Assembly: GCF_014192155.1 (NCBI RefSeq)
Contig: NZ_JACHXO010000001.1
Span: forward strand, 1,328,069 to 1,392,068
DNA length: 64,000 bases
Reading direction: 5' to 3'
Origin: Roseateles terrae
GTDB taxonomy: Bacteria; Pseudomonadota; Gammaproteobacteria; Burkholderiales; Burkholderiaceae_C
The position numbers and the translations under genes are program-made. Below, in pieces: positions 1-8,389 of this stretch. The notes beneath the pieces are model-generated. The model saw only the letters and a list, made by a program, of their open reading frames with translations, searched no databases and had not been told where the DNA came from. The number at the start of each line of letters is the position of its first letter. Positions within the stretch are counted from its first letter, which is position 1.

Positions 1-1
1 C

Positions 2-1201
2 GAAACGGCCGGTCAGGCGCCGCTGTGGCAGACCCTGGCTGAAACGCTGGCGCAGATCGCCGCCTTCGTGGCGCTGATGCTGGTGGTGGGCCGGCGCCTG
101 TTGCCGTGGATGCTCTGGCAGGTGGCCCGTACCGGCTCCCGCGAACTCTTCACCCTGATGGTCATCGCGGTCGCGATTGGCATCGCCTACGGGGCCTCGG
201 AACTGTTCCACGTGTCCTTCGCCCTCGGCGCGTTCTTCGCCGGCATGGTGATGCGGGAATCCGAATACAGCCACCGGGCGGCGGAGGAATCGCTGCCGCT
301 GCGGGATTCGTTCTCGGTGCTGTTCTTCGTGTCCGTCGGCATGCTGGTGGATCCGATGACGGTGGTGCAGCAACCCTGGCATGTGCTGGGCACGGTGCTG
401 GTGATCATCCTGGGCAAGGCCCTGGCCGCGACGGCGCTGGTGCTGTTGTTCCGCTACCCGCTGAACACCGCCATGACGGTGTCGGCGAGCCTGGCGCAGA
501 TCGGCGAGTTCAGCTTCATCCTCGCGGGCCTGGGTCTGCAGCTGGGCCTCATGCCCAAGGACGGCATGAATCTGGTGCTGGCCGGCGCGATGATCTCGAT
601 CGCCCTGAATCCGGTGATGTTCGCCGCGGTGGGTCCGGTGCAGCGATGGGTGCTGGCCCGCTCGGCCTTCGCCCGCAAGCTGGAGCAGCGGGACGACCCC
701 TATGCCGAGCTGCCGATGACCACCGAACGCGCCTTCCTCGAAGGCCAGGTGGTGCTGGTGGGTTACGGCCGGGTCGGACGCCGCATTGCGCAGGCATTGG
801 ATGAGCGCCACATTCCCATCGTGGTGGCGGAGCAGAACCGCGAAACGGTGGAGGCGCTGCGCAAGCAGGGCCGCGCCGCGGTGAGTGGCGATGCGAGCGA
901 CCCGATGGTGCTGATCCAGGCCCACATTGCCAATGCGGCGATGCTGGTGGTGGCGCTGCCTGACTCGATGAAGGCCCGTCAGATGGCGGAGATTGCGCGG
1001 CAGCTCAATCCCGGCATCGAGATCGTCCTGCGCACCCATGGCGAGGAAGAGTCCGCCCTGCTGCGCAAGGAGCAACTGGGCACGGTCTTTTATGGGGAAG
1101 AGGAACTGGCGCGCGGCATGAGCCGGCATGTCCTGCAGCGCTTCAATGCGCCGCTGGACCACCCCGGGGACAACGCGGCGGTGCCGGCGGCGGGGCACTG
1201 A
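2..1201 (+). CDS. ybaL: YbaL-type monovalent cation:proton antiporter, C-terminal part
   Basis: Inner-membrane CPA2-family antiporter exchanging K+ or another cation for protons, gated by a cytoplasmic nucleotide-binding domain. The reading frame is open to the left edge, so the N-terminus lies outside; 399 residues are visible. The first ~215 are membrane helices of the Na_H_Exchanger fold, including the conserved ASLAQIGEFSF segment. A TrkA-N (RCK) Rossmann domain follows, with GYGRVG at about visible residues 254-259 and an acidic residue (VVAEQN) ending strand 2, the usual NAD(H)-binding pattern. The AVSGDAS and LIQAHI stretches resemble E. coli YbaL more than KefB/KefC as I know them. 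No partner ancillary oxidoreductase lies downstream; the next gene is convergent. Confidence 0.88.
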   Translation, partial: ETAGQAPLWQTLAETLAQIAAFVALMLVVGRRLLPWMLWQVARTGSRELFTLMVIAVAIGIAYGASELFHVSFALGAFFAGMVMRESEYSHRAAEESLPLRDSFSVLFFVSVGMLVDPMTVVQQPWHVLGTVLVIILGKALAATALVLLFRYPLNTAMTVSASLAQIGEFSFILAGLGLQLGLMPKDGMNLVLAGAMISIALNPVMFAAVGPVQRWVLARSAFARKLEQRDDPYAELPMTTERAFLEGQVVLVGYGRVGRRIAQALDERHIPIVVAEQNRETVEALRKQGRAAVSGDASDPMVLIQAHIANAAMLVVALPDSMKARQMAEIARQLNPGIEIVLRTHGEEESALLRKEQLGTVFYGEEELARGMSRHVLQRFNAPLDHPGDNAAVPAAGH

Positions 1202-1258
1202 GCGCCGGGGCGGCGTGACACCCGCCCCGGCGGGCAGCGGATCCGCCGCCTCGCCCGC

Positions 1259-2146
1259 TCACAGGGCCCGCACCATCTCCACGTGCTGGATGCTGGCCTC
1301 TTCAAACACCGGACCGCGCCGCTGGAATCCGGCCCGCGTGTAGAAGCCTTCTGCGCTCAACTGGGCATGCAGCAGCACCTCCCGGTAGCCACGCTCCCGA
1401 CCGGCCTGCATCAGCGCATCCAGCACCTGGCGGCCGACCCGGCTGCCGCGCATCGGCGACAGCACCGCCATGCGACCGATCTTGGCCACCCCCGGCACAT
1501 GCTCCAGCAGCCGGCCGGTGGCCAGCGGGCGGCCCAGCCGGTTGTAGGCGACCGCATGGGTGCAGCTTTCGTCGGCCGCGTCCCACTCCATGTCGGCGGG
1601 GATGCGCTGCTCCTCCACAAACACAGCCTGACGGATGCGGTGCGCATCCGCGCCGAGTGTGGCCCAGTCGCCCACCTTGGCCACCGTCATCAGCTCATGT
1701 CGCTCAAAGCTCAGCAGCAGATCGCGCAGCGGCTGCGGCACCGGCTGCGGCTCACGGCTGCTGGCCTCGGCGAACACATAAACGATTTCGCCATGCACCA
1801 GGCATTCGTCGCCGCGAAAGACGGCGCAGGCCATGGTGAGCGAGGTGGTGCCGACCCGCTCGGTCCGCACGCCGATATCCAGCAGTTCGTCATACAGCGC
1901 CGCATCCAGATATTCCACGGTCGACTTGCGTACGAACAGGTCGCCCCCCAGCGTTTGCATCGTCTGGGCATACGGCAGCGCCAACGCACGCCAGTAGCCG
2001 CCGACGGCGGTGTCGAAGTAGGTCAGGTAGTGGCCGTTGAAGACGATCTGCTGCGCATCGACTTCAGACCAACGCACCCGCAAACGCTCCATGAAGCGGA
2101 AGCGCGCGCGGGTGGGCACCGAGGCGGTGGACGGGGCTTGGGTCAT
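1259..2146 (-). CDS. YbgC/FadM-type thioesterase fused to a GNAT acetyltransferase
   Basis: A two-domain protein of 295 residues. Residues ~15-145 are a hotdog-fold 4HBT thioesterase: the segment RVRWSEVDAQQIVFNGHY carries the YbgC-type active-site Asp (about residue 30). Residues ~155-295 are an ElaA-like GNAT N-acetyltransferase, with the acetyl-CoA-binding region around IGRMAVL...RGSRVGRQVL. Substrates cannot be read from sequence; acyl-CoA hydrolysis plus acetyl transfer is a family-level inference. The ATG overlaps the stop of the upstream esterase gene by 4 bp (ATGA), so the two are translationally coupled. The domains are normally separate proteins, and no frameshift or stop separates them here. 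Confidence 0.88.
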   Translation of the reverse strand: MTQAPSTASVPTRARFRFMERLRVRWSEVDAQQIVFNGHYLTYFDTAVGGYWRALALPYAQTMQTLGGDLFVRKSTVEYLDAALYDELLDIGVRTERVGTTSLTMACAVFRGDECLVHGEIVYVFAEASSREPQPVPQPLRDLLLSFERHELMTVAKVGDWATLGADAHRIRQAVFVEEQRIPADMEWDAADESCTHAVAYNRLGRPLATGRLLEHVPGVAKIGRMAVLSPMRGSRVGRQVLDALMQAGRERGYREVLLHAQLSAEGFYTRAGFQRRGPVFEEASIQHVEMVRAL

Positions 2147-3153
2147 GGCGAGGCGGTCTCTGGGTGGGGTCCGGTCACGGCGCCGGGTACGGTCTCGGGC
2201 AGGTGGAAAGCGCGCTGAAGCGCCTGCGCGCAGGCATCCAAGGCCACTTCGGCTTCCGGAATGCTGCGGCCCATCTTGATGAAATCATGCGTCACGCCAC
2301 GATACAACTCCAGCTGCACCGCATTGCCGTGGGCGCGCAACAGATCGGCATACGCCACGCCTTCGTCGATCAGCGGATCGGCTTCCGCCAGGATGAAGCA
2401 GGCCGGGGCCAGCCCTTCATGGTCTTCCGCATTCAGCGGGGCAAAGCGCCAGTCGTCGCGCTGGGCATCCGGCAGGTATTGATTGAAGAACCAGGCGATG
2501 GTGTCCGCTTCCAGCAGGTGGCCCTGGGCGAACTTGCGGTGGCTGTCGGTGTCCGCATGGGCGGTGGCGCCGGGGGTGATCAGCAGCTGCAACGTCAGCG
2601 GGTGGCCCAGCTCGCTCTGAATGTCCCGGGCATGCAGCGCGGTGACGGCAGCGAGCGTGCCGCCGGCACTGTCACCGCCCACCGCGATGCGGGCCGGGTC
2701 CAGGCCCAGCGACGGTGCCGCCTGCATCAGCCAGCGCAGCGCCGCCCAGCAGTCGTCCACCGCGGCGGGGAACGGGTGCTCGGGCGCCAGCCGGTAATCC
2801 AGCGCCAGCACCGCGGCCCCGCTGCGCAGCGCCAGCTGGCGGCAGAGGCTGTCGTGGGTTTCCAGGTTGCCGATGACAAAGCCACCGCCGTGGAAGTACA
2901 GCAGCACCGGCAAGGTGCCCGCCTCGCGTGCGGTGGGTGCATACAGGCGCGCCGCCATCTCGCCGGCCGGGCCGGGAATGCGCAGATTGTCGATGCGGGT
3001 CAGCGGGGCGCGCGGCAGATCGAGGATTTCCGCGCCCATCAAATAGGCAATGCGGGCCTGCTTGGGCGTGAGGCTGTGGAAAGCCGGGCGATTGGCGCGG
3101 TGAATGCGCTCCAGCACCGCGGCCATCCGCGGTGTCAACAAGGTGCTACTCAA
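2143..3153 (-). CDS. HSL-family alpha/beta-hydrolase (esterase/lipase)
   Basis: Predicted cytoplasmic carboxylesterase of the hormone-sensitive-lipase family, 336 residues, a normal length. The oxyanion-hole motif HGGG is at 88-91, the nucleophile motif GDSAGG at 160-165 (Ser162), and the remaining triad residues are likely Asp259 (EADPLID) and His289 (GVTHDF). DYRLAPEHPFPAA after the HGGG block is diagnostic of the family. No signal peptide is evident. The 3' end overlaps the thioesterase-acetyltransferase fusion by 4 bp, suggesting a two-gene operon acting on short acyl esters or thioesters. The natural substrate is unknown. Confidence 0.92.
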   Translation of the reverse strand: MSSTLLTPRMAAVLERIHRANRPAFHSLTPKQARIAYLMGAEILDLPRAPLTRIDNLRIPGPAGEMAARLYAPTAREAGTLPVLLYFHGGGFVIGNLETHDSLCRQLALRSGAAVLALDYRLAPEHPFPAAVDDCWAALRWLMQAAPSLGLDPARIAVGGDSAGGTLAAVTALHARDIQSELGHPLTLQLLITPGATAHADTDSHRKFAQGHLLEADTIAWFFNQYLPDAQRDDWRFAPLNAEDHEGLAPACFILAEADPLIDEGVAYADLLRAHGNAVQLELYRGVTHDFIKMGRSIPEAEVALDACAQALQRAFHLPETVPGAVTGPHPETASP

Positions 3154-3291
3154 CAGGAACTCCAGGGCTTACTCTCGGTGAGGTTTCAGCCAACTTCAGG
3201 GGGCCCGGGCGGGCATGGACGCATTGTCCCAGATCGCCTCGCGCCTGCCCCATCGATCCGAACAGCCCTTCACCGTCCTCGGAGACAAGAC

Positions 3292-4437
3292 ATGGCCCTG
3301 ATCCAGTATCTGACGCATGTGCACATGGAGGCCGGCGCCCGCCGGCTGCTCGGCGCGGAATGCACCCGGGTGGGCATCCGGCGCCCGCTGGTGGTCACCG
3401 ATGCCGGGGTGCGCGCCGCCGGGGTGCTGGACCAGGCGCTGGAGCACGGACCGCAGCCGGCACCGCCAGTGTTCGACCGCACGCCGCCCAATCCGACGGA
3501 AGCGGCCGTCCGCGAAGCCGCGGCCCTCTACCGGGAGCACCAGTGCGACGGACTGATCGCCATTGGCGGCGGCTCCAGCATCGACCTGGCCAAAGGCGTG
3601 GCCATTGCCGCCACCCATGAAGGGCCGCTGACCCGTTACGCCACCATTGAAGGTGGCGCGGGGCAGATCACCGCTCGGGCTGCGCCGTTGATTGCGGTGC
3701 CCACGACCGCCGGCACCGGGTCGGAGGTGGCCCGGGGTGCCATCCTCATCGTGGACGACGGCCGCAAGCTGGGTTTTCACAACTGGGAGCTGCTGCCGAA
3801 GTCCGCCATCTGTGATCCGGAGCTGACCCGGCGGCTGCCGCCCGGCCTCACCGCCGCGACCGGCATGGATGCCATCGCCCACTGCATGGAGACCTTCATG
3901 TCCGCCGCCTTCAATCCGGCAGCGGACGGCATCGCGCTCGAAGGTCTGCGACGGGGCTGGCGCCAGGTGGAGCGTGCCACCCGCCACGGCGACGACATGG
4001 ACGCCCGGCTGGACCTGATGGCAGCCAGCACGCTGGGCGCCCTGGCCTTCCAGAAAGGCCTGGGCTGCGTGCATTCACTCAGCCATGCGCTGGGCGGGCT
4101 AATGCCAACGCTGCATCACGGCACGCTCAATGCGGTGTTCCTGCCGGCGGTGATCCGATTCAACGCTGAGCATGAGAGCCTGCGCCGCGAGGACAAGATC
4201 GCCCGCATGGCCCATGCCATGGGCCTGCAGGAAGGCGTGACGGCGGACGAACTGGCGGCCGCCGTGCAGGCGATGACGGCGCGGCTCGGTCTGCCCACCC
4301 GCCTGGCGGAGATGGGAGTGACGGCCGATCTGTATGACCCGGTCATCGCGCGCGCGGAGCGGGACCACTGCCACAAAACCAATCCGCGCGAAGCCAGTAC
4401 CAGCGACTATCGACGGATGCTCGAGGCGTCGATGTGA
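3292..4437 (+). CDS. Iron-containing alcohol dehydrogenase
   Basis: Group III metal-dependent NAD(P)-linked alcohol dehydrogenase, 381 residues. The open frame extends far upstream, but the ATG at 3292 has a GGAGA ribosome-binding site 8 nt before it, and homology begins there. The dinucleotide-binding motif GGGSSID is at 92-98 and the VPTTAGTGSE block at 137-145. Metal ligands are likely Asp193 and His197 (GMDAIAHCME), His261 (GCVHSLSHALGG) and His275 or His276 (LHHGTLN). Divergently oriented from the esterase gene, sharing a ~140-bp upstream region. It may oxidise a short-chain or hydroxy-acid alcohol; substrate not inferable. Confidence 0.93.
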   Translation: MALIQYLTHVHMEAGARRLLGAECTRVGIRRPLVVTDAGVRAAGVLDQALEHGPQPAPPVFDRTPPNPTEAAVREAAALYREHQCDGLIAIGGGSSIDLAKGVAIAATHEGPLTRYATIEGGAGQITARAAPLIAVPTTAGTGSEVARGAILIVDDGRKLGFHNWELLPKSAICDPELTRRLPPGLTAATGMDAIAHCMETFMSAAFNPAADGIALEGLRRGWRQVERATRHGDDMDARLDLMAASTLGALAFQKGLGCVHSLSHALGGLMPTLHHGTLNAVFLPAVIRFNAEHESLRREDKIARMAHAMGLQEGVTADELAAAVQAMTARLGLPTRLAEMGVTADLYDPVIARAERDHCHKTNPREASTSDYRRMLEASM

Positions 4438-4448
4438 TGCAGCCTCAA

Positions 4449-4504
4449 TAACGCAGACTCTATAACGCAGGCTCTATAACGCAGACTCTATAACGCCGCC
4501 TCAG
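4449..4504. repeat. Four 14-bp tandem repeats in a convergent gap
   Basis: Four consecutive copies of a unit close to TAACGCAGACTCTA start at 4449, 4463, 4477 and 4491. Copies 1 and 3 are identical, copy 2 differs by one base, and copy 4 is degenerate and runs into the stop codon of the receiver-protein gene. The array fills the space between the ends of the alcohol dehydrogenase and receiver genes. Confidence 0.9.
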
Positions 4505-4977
4505 TGACGCGGCGTCCGTTCCGGCGGATCCAGATACGGACTGCGCGCAGGCCGGATGGCCGGCACATCGGTGCCCGCCGCAAAATTGCCGGGCCGCGCG
4601 CTGAGCAGCACCGCCAGCAGATCGGTGACCTTCAGCGGTTTGTAGAGCAATCGGCTGAAGCCGGCGGCGTCCGCCTTCTCCTGGGTGATCTCCGGTCCGC
4701 CCGCCGTCAGGCACACATACATGCAGTGGCGCCCCGCCTCGGCGTCGATCACCTTGGCCTCGGACACCACTTCCAGGCCGTTCATGTCCGGCATGTCGAA
4801 ATCCACAAACACCAGTTCCGGCTTGAAGAGCTTCGCGAGCCGGAGTCCCACCCGGCCACTGTAGGCCACGGCCGTGGCGCATCCATAGCAGCGAAACAGC
4901 TCGCTGAGGGTGCGGGCGCCTTCGGGATCGTCATCGATGAACAGAACCCGCAAGGCGGAGGGGGACACATCGGTCAT
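4501..4977 (-). CDS. Stand-alone response-regulator receiver domain protein
   Basis: CheY-like protein of 158 residues. The receiver fold spans about residues 9-125: acidic pocket IDDD (14-17), likely phospho-acceptor Asp59 (VFVDFDMPDMNG), Thr91 (CLTAGG) and Lys113 (LYKPLK). About 30 residues follow the receiver, proline- and arginine-rich, with no recognisable output domain. It probably acts by protein-protein interaction or as a phosphorelay intermediate. No histidine kinase is adjacent. It lies downstream of aceA but behind that gene's terminator, so it is likely transcribed on its own. Confidence 0.88.
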   Translation of the reverse strand: MTDVSPSALRVLFIDDDPEGARTLSELFRCYGCATAVAYSGRVGLRLAKLFKPELVFVDFDMPDMNGLEVVSEAKVIDAEAGRHCMYVCLTAGGPEITQEKADAAGFSRLLYKPLKVTDLLAVLLSARPGNFAAGTDVPAIRPARSPYLDPPERTPRH

Positions 4978-5095
4978 TCGTACAAGCTCCGAAATTCAAC
5001 AGCGACGGACGCTCTTTATGTCCGTTAGCCCACGTAAAAGGCAATTGGCGTGCCTGATCATTGCGGAAGTTGCAAGGCCGTGCGGTAACCCAATG

Positions 5096-5127
5096 AAAAA
5101 GGGCCGCGCCCTTGTGGAGCGCGGCCC
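5096..5127 (-). terminator. Rho-independent terminator of aceA
   Basis: Perfect 9-bp stem GGGCCGCGC / GCGCGGCCC (5101-5109 with 5119-5127) with a 9-nt loop. On the minus strand it is followed by five T residues (complement of 5096-5100). It lies 44 bp past the aceA stop. Confidence 0.9.
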
Positions 5128-5170
5128 GGGGGTTCGGGCTGGATTCGGAGCGGAGGGCCCGAGACCGTCT

Positions 5171-6469
5171 TCAACCGTGCTTGGCGTCGAAGAATTGCTC
5201 GTCTTCGGTCGACCCCTTGAGGGCGGCCGTCGAAGCCTGCGCTTCGATGGTGGTGGTGACCGCATCGAAGTAACCGGTGCCGACTTCGCGCTGGTGCTTC
5301 ACCGCGGTGAAGCCCTTCTCCGCCGCGGCGAATTCGGCCTCCTGCAACTCCACGAAGGCGCTCATGTTGTTGCGGGCGTATCCATAGGCCAGGTTGAACA
5401 TCGAGTAGTTCAGGCTGTGGAAGCCGGCCAGGGTGATGAACTGGAACTTGTAGCCCATCGCACCGAGTTCACGCTGGAACTTGGCAATGGTGGCGTCGTC
5501 CAGGTTCTTCTTCCAGTTGAAGGACGGCGAGCAGTTGTAAGCCAGCAGCTTGCCGGGGAACTTGGCGTGAATGGCTTCGGCGAAGGCCTTGGCAAAGGCC
5601 AGGTCCGGCTTGCCGGTTTCGCACCAGATCATGTCGGCATAGGGGGCATAGGCCAGGCCGCGGCTGATGGCCTGCTCCAGACCGTTGCGGGTGCGGAAGA
5701 AGCCTTCCACCGTGCGTTCGCCGGTGCAGAAGGGCTTGTCGTTGTCATCGACGTCGGTGGTGACGAGGTCACCGGCTTCCGCATCGGTGCGGGCCAGCAG
5801 CACGGTCGGTACGCCCATGGTGTCGGCCGCCAGTCGGGCGGCGACCAGCTTGGCCACCGCCTCACGGGTGGGAACCAGAACCTTGCCGCCCATGTGGCCG
5901 CACTTCTTGGCGGCGGCGAGCTGGTCTTCGAAGTGCACGCCCGCGGCGCCGGCTTCGATCATCGCCTTCATCAGCTCAAAGGCATTGAGCACACCGCCGA
6001 AGCCGGCTTCCGCATCGGCCACGATGGGGGCGAAGAAGTCGATGTCGCTCTTGCCTTCGCTCCACTGGATTTCATCCGCACGCTTGAAGGTGCTGTTGAT
6101 GCGGCGCACCACCTTGGGCACCGAGTCCACCGAATACAGCGACTGGTCGGGATACATCTCGCCGTTGCTGTTGGCGTCCCCGGCCACCTGCCAGCCGGAC
6201 AGGTAGATGGCCTTCAGGCCGGCCTTGACCTGCTGCATCGCCTGGTTGCCGGTCAGGGCGCCCAGGGCGTTGATGAAGGGCTCGTTGTTCACCAGGTTCC
6301 AGAGCTTTTCCGCACCGCGCTTGGCCAGGGTGTGTTCGATCGGCAGGGAGCCGCGCAGCCGAACCACGTCCGCAGCCGTGTAGCCCCGCTGAATGCCCTT
6401 CCACCGGGGGTTCTCCGCCCATTCCTTTTCAAGGGCTGCAATCTGCTGGTCGCGGGTCATGGTGCTCAT
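5171..6469 (-). CDS. aceA: Isocitrate lyase
   Basis: Glyoxylate-shunt enzyme splitting isocitrate into succinate and glyoxylate, needed for growth on acetate or fatty acids. The length is 432 residues, typical of the shorter bacterial type. The catalytic loop KKCGHMGG is at 188-195 with active-site Cys190. WQVAGDAN (93-100) and EAGFGG (154-159) are conserved blocks. The ATG at 6469 is chosen because CAGGAGATTTCC precedes it directly; an upstream in-frame ATG at 6613 would add 48 non-homologous residues. No malate synthase or aceK is adjacent. The upstream region holds a perfect palindrome and a TTGCAA pair, likely regulator sites. Confidence 0.97.
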   Translation of the reverse strand: MSTMTRDQQIAALEKEWAENPRWKGIQRGYTAADVVRLRGSLPIEHTLAKRGAEKLWNLVNNEPFINALGALTGNQAMQQVKAGLKAIYLSGWQVAGDANSNGEMYPDQSLYSVDSVPKVVRRINSTFKRADEIQWSEGKSDIDFFAPIVADAEAGFGGVLNAFELMKAMIEAGAAGVHFEDQLAAAKKCGHMGGKVLVPTREAVAKLVAARLAADTMGVPTVLLARTDAEAGDLVTTDVDDNDKPFCTGERTVEGFFRTRNGLEQAISRGLAYAPYADMIWCETGKPDLAFAKAFAEAIHAKFPGKLLAYNCSPSFNWKKNLDDATIAKFQRELGAMGYKFQFITLAGFHSLNYSMFNLAYGYARNNMSAFVELQEAEFAAAEKGFTAVKHQREVGTGYFDAVTTTIEAQASTAALKGSTEDEQFFDAKHG

Positions 6470-6564
6470 GGAAATCTCCTGATCTTGAGAGTTGAAATCG
6501 GGCTGAAAACTGCATTGCCTTGGACTCAAGATTAGGCGGCGACCTGCGCCTTGTGGACCCTTAT

Positions 6565-6578
6565 GTCTTATATAAGAC
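6565..6578. promoter_or_regulatory. Perfect 14-bp palindrome upstream of aceA
   Basis: GTCTTATATAAGAC is its own reverse complement. It sits about 96 bp upstream of the aceA start codon in the promoter area. This AT-rich form is typical of GntR-family operators; which regulator binds is not known from the sequence. Confidence 0.6.
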
Positions 6579-6607
6579 TCAAAATCTTCTCCTTTGAAAT
6601 CAATAAC

Positions 6608-6620
6608 TTGCAACTTGCAA
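6608..6620. promoter_or_regulatory. Paired TTGCAA boxes upstream of aceA
   Basis: Two TTGCAA hexamers (6608-6613 and 6615-6620) repeat with 7-bp periodicity, about 140 bp upstream of the aceA start. TTGCAA-type sites are reminiscent of those bound by RamB-like regulators of acetate and propionate genes in other bacteria, but the link here is only by resemblance. Confidence 0.35.
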
Positions 6621-7028
6621 ACCGTATGATGAAACGCGCTTCTCCATGATGAGAAATTTTGCGGCGGTGCAGCACGCCCGCTTTTTACATAACGGCGTCA
6701 TCGTTTCACCATCTGAAAATCACCCGCTTTGAGCCGTTGGCGACGGGGTGATCAACCCACCCCTTTGCAGGTCGCGCCCCTGCATTGATGCGATTGGGGC
6801 CTTCATTTCAGCAAGAACGTGAGGCAGCGGAACGATGAGCCGCGGCCACTATGGCCATGCATGTCACGAGTTTCCTTGCCGGCATGTCGCCAGCACCTCT
6901 CCGGTCGGTGGGTCCCACCCGTGCAGTGTTTCGCGCGCCCTGCGCATCGGGACGACCGGCCAAACGGCATGTGGACCGGTGCGGCGGCGCAATCGCCGGC
7001 TTTTCATTCCCTCTATTGGAGAATTCTC
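6621..7028. other. Non-coding stretch between aceA and a small gene
   Basis: About 400 bp with no credible gene. Short open frames exist, but they lack ribosome-binding sites and show no family resemblance. It should hold the promoter of the small gene at 7029, though I could not identify -35/-10 boxes with confidence. Confidence 0.5.
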
Positions 7029-7202
7029 ATGATTCCAGCACTCATCGGCGGTCTCGCCCAAAGCGTCATCCCGCAAGTCGCCGGCGGCGCCATTCAACAA
7101 ATCGCCGGTGGCCTGACCGGCGGCCAGCCGGGCATCGGTGGCGGTCTGGCCTCCGGCCTGCTCGGCAATGTAATTGGTGGCCTGACCGGCCGTCCGTTCT
7201 GA
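7029..7202 (+). CDS. Small glycine-rich hydrophobic peptide (57 aa)
   Basis: A 57-residue protein of unknown function. GGAGAA lies 5 nt before the ATG, and a strong terminator follows 21 bp after the stop, so it looks like a free-standing expressed gene. The sequence is almost entirely small and hydrophobic residues with repeated glycine pairs (GGLAQ, GGAIQQIAGG, GGLTGG, GGGLASG, IGGLTG). These form glycine-zipper-like spacing and there is only one charged residue (Arg near the C-terminus). There is no cleavable signal. It may insert into membranes or self-assemble; bacteriocin-like or structural roles are possible, but none can be assigned. No immunity or export gene is next to it. Confidence 0.62.
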   Translation: MIPALIGGLAQSVIPQVAGGAIQQIAGGLTGGQPGIGGGLASGLLGNVIGGLTGRPF

Positions 7203-7223
7203 TCGCCTGATCAGCAACGACAA

Positions 7224-7258
7224 GGGCGCCGCTTCCCTCGGGAGGCGGCGCCCTTTTT
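7224..7258 (+). terminator. Rho-independent terminator of the small glycine-rich gene
   Basis: Arms at 7224-7237 and 7240-7253 pair over 14 positions with one G-T wobble and are followed by TTTTT at 7254-7258. The innermost pairs probably open to form the loop. Confidence 0.92.
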
Positions 7259-7339
7259 CATGATCGATTCAGATGCGATCCCGGTGCGATCCAGGGGCCG
7301 GTCTTCAGCCCGATCGAGCGAGACCGGCGATGCCCGGCA

Positions 7340-8317
7340 TCACTCCAGCTTCAGCTTCTGCGTTTCCACGACCTTCTTGTAGACGTCGTATTCCGCCTTG
7401 ATCTGCGCCGAGAACTGTTCCGGCGTGTTGGCCACGATGATCGAGCCGGTCTCTTCGATGCGCTTCTTCACGTCCGGCATCTGCACCGTCTTGCTGACGG
7501 CGTCATGCACCTTGGTCACGACTTCCTTGGGCAGGTTCTTCGGCCCATAGATGCCGTAGAAGGCCATGCGGTTCACCGGCTCCAGGCCCACTTCCTTGAA
7601 GGTGGGCACATTCGGCAGCACCGCCAGGCGCTGCGGCGCGGCCACGGCGATGGCGATCAGGCGGCCGTCCTTGATGAAGGGCAGTGCCGATGGCAGGTTG
7701 TCGAAGATCATCGGCACCTGACCGGCCACGGTGTCGTTCAGGGCCGGACCTGCACCGCGGTAGGGGATGTGGGTCACAAACACACCGGCCAGGCTCTTGT
7801 ACAGCTCCATCTGCAGGTGGCCAATGCCGCCAGTGCCGGAGCTGGAATAGCTGTACTTGCCGGGGTTCTTCTTCAGCTCCGCCACAAAGCCCTTGTAGTC
7901 CTTGGCCGGGAAGGACGGATGCACCGCAATCACATTGGGCGTGGCCGCAATGTTGATGATGGGGGTGAAGTCTTCCAGCGGCTTGTAGGGCACCTTCGGA
8001 TTGATGGCCGGATTGGCCGCGGTGGTGGACACCGTGGCCACGCCCAGCGAATAACCGTCCGGTGCCGACTTGGCTGTGTCGTTGGCGCCGATGATGCCGC
8101 CGCCGCCCGCCTTGTTTTCCACGATCATCGTCTGACCCAGCGGGCCGTTGATGTTCTGGGCCACCACGCGGGCAATGATGTCGGTTGTGCCGCCGGGTGC
8201 AAACGGCACCACCAGCTTGACCGGCTTGTTGGGATAGGTCTGGGCCAGAGCCAGTGCGCTGCACAGGCTCAGGCCGCCCAGGAGCAGCCCGTGTTGGAAC
8301 AACTTGCGACGGTTCAT
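7340..8317 (-). CDS. Bug/TctC-family tripartite tricarboxylate transporter binding protein
   Basis: Periplasmic solute-binding protein of 325 residues. Residues 1-25 form a signal peptide (twin Arg near the start, hydrophobic [13 protein letters not shown], cleavage near ALAQ). The Bug signature [15 protein letters not shown]...D follows directly, and [12 protein letters not shown] and [11 protein letters not shown] are the characteristic ligand loops. Such proteins bind carboxylates or similar small anions. No tctA/tctB membrane genes are nearby, so this is an orphan, as is common in Burkholderiales. Ligand not predictable. Confidence 0.93.
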   Translation of the reverse strand: MNRRKLFQHGLLLGGLSLCSALALAQTYPNKPVKLVVPFAPGGTTDIIARVVAQNINGPLGQTMIVENKAGGGGIIGANDTAKSAPDGYSLGVATVSTTAANPAINPKVPYKPLEDFTPIINIAATPNVIAVHPSFPAKDYKGFVAELKKNPGKYSYSSSGTGGIGHLQMELYKSLAGVFVTHIPYRGAGPALNDTVAGQVPMIFDNLPSALPFIKDGRLIAIAVAAPQRLAVLPNVPTFKEVGLEPVNRMAFYGIYGPKNLPKEVVTKVHDAVSKTVQMPDVKKRIEETGSIIVANTPEQFSAQIKAEYDVYKKVVETQKLKLE

Positions 8318-8389
8318 GGTCTCCTCATCGGGGAAGCAATATCAGTCCCGGAGCTTAAGGAGTCATGCGCCCCCTCCGCGCTAGCGGAA

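Noticed and set aside
4910-6535. 541-codon plus-strand open frame opposite aceA
   Set aside because: Antisense shadow of isocitrate lyase; no ribosome-binding site or family resemblance.
6835-7210. Other short frames around the glycine-rich peptide gene
   Set aside because: Only the frame starting at 7029 has a well-spaced GGAGAA and ends just before the terminator.
7297-7328. 8-bp inverted repeat (GCCGGTCT/AGACCGGC) after the Bug-type gene
   Set aside because: Loop of 16 nt and no T-run on either strand, so not a convincing terminator.
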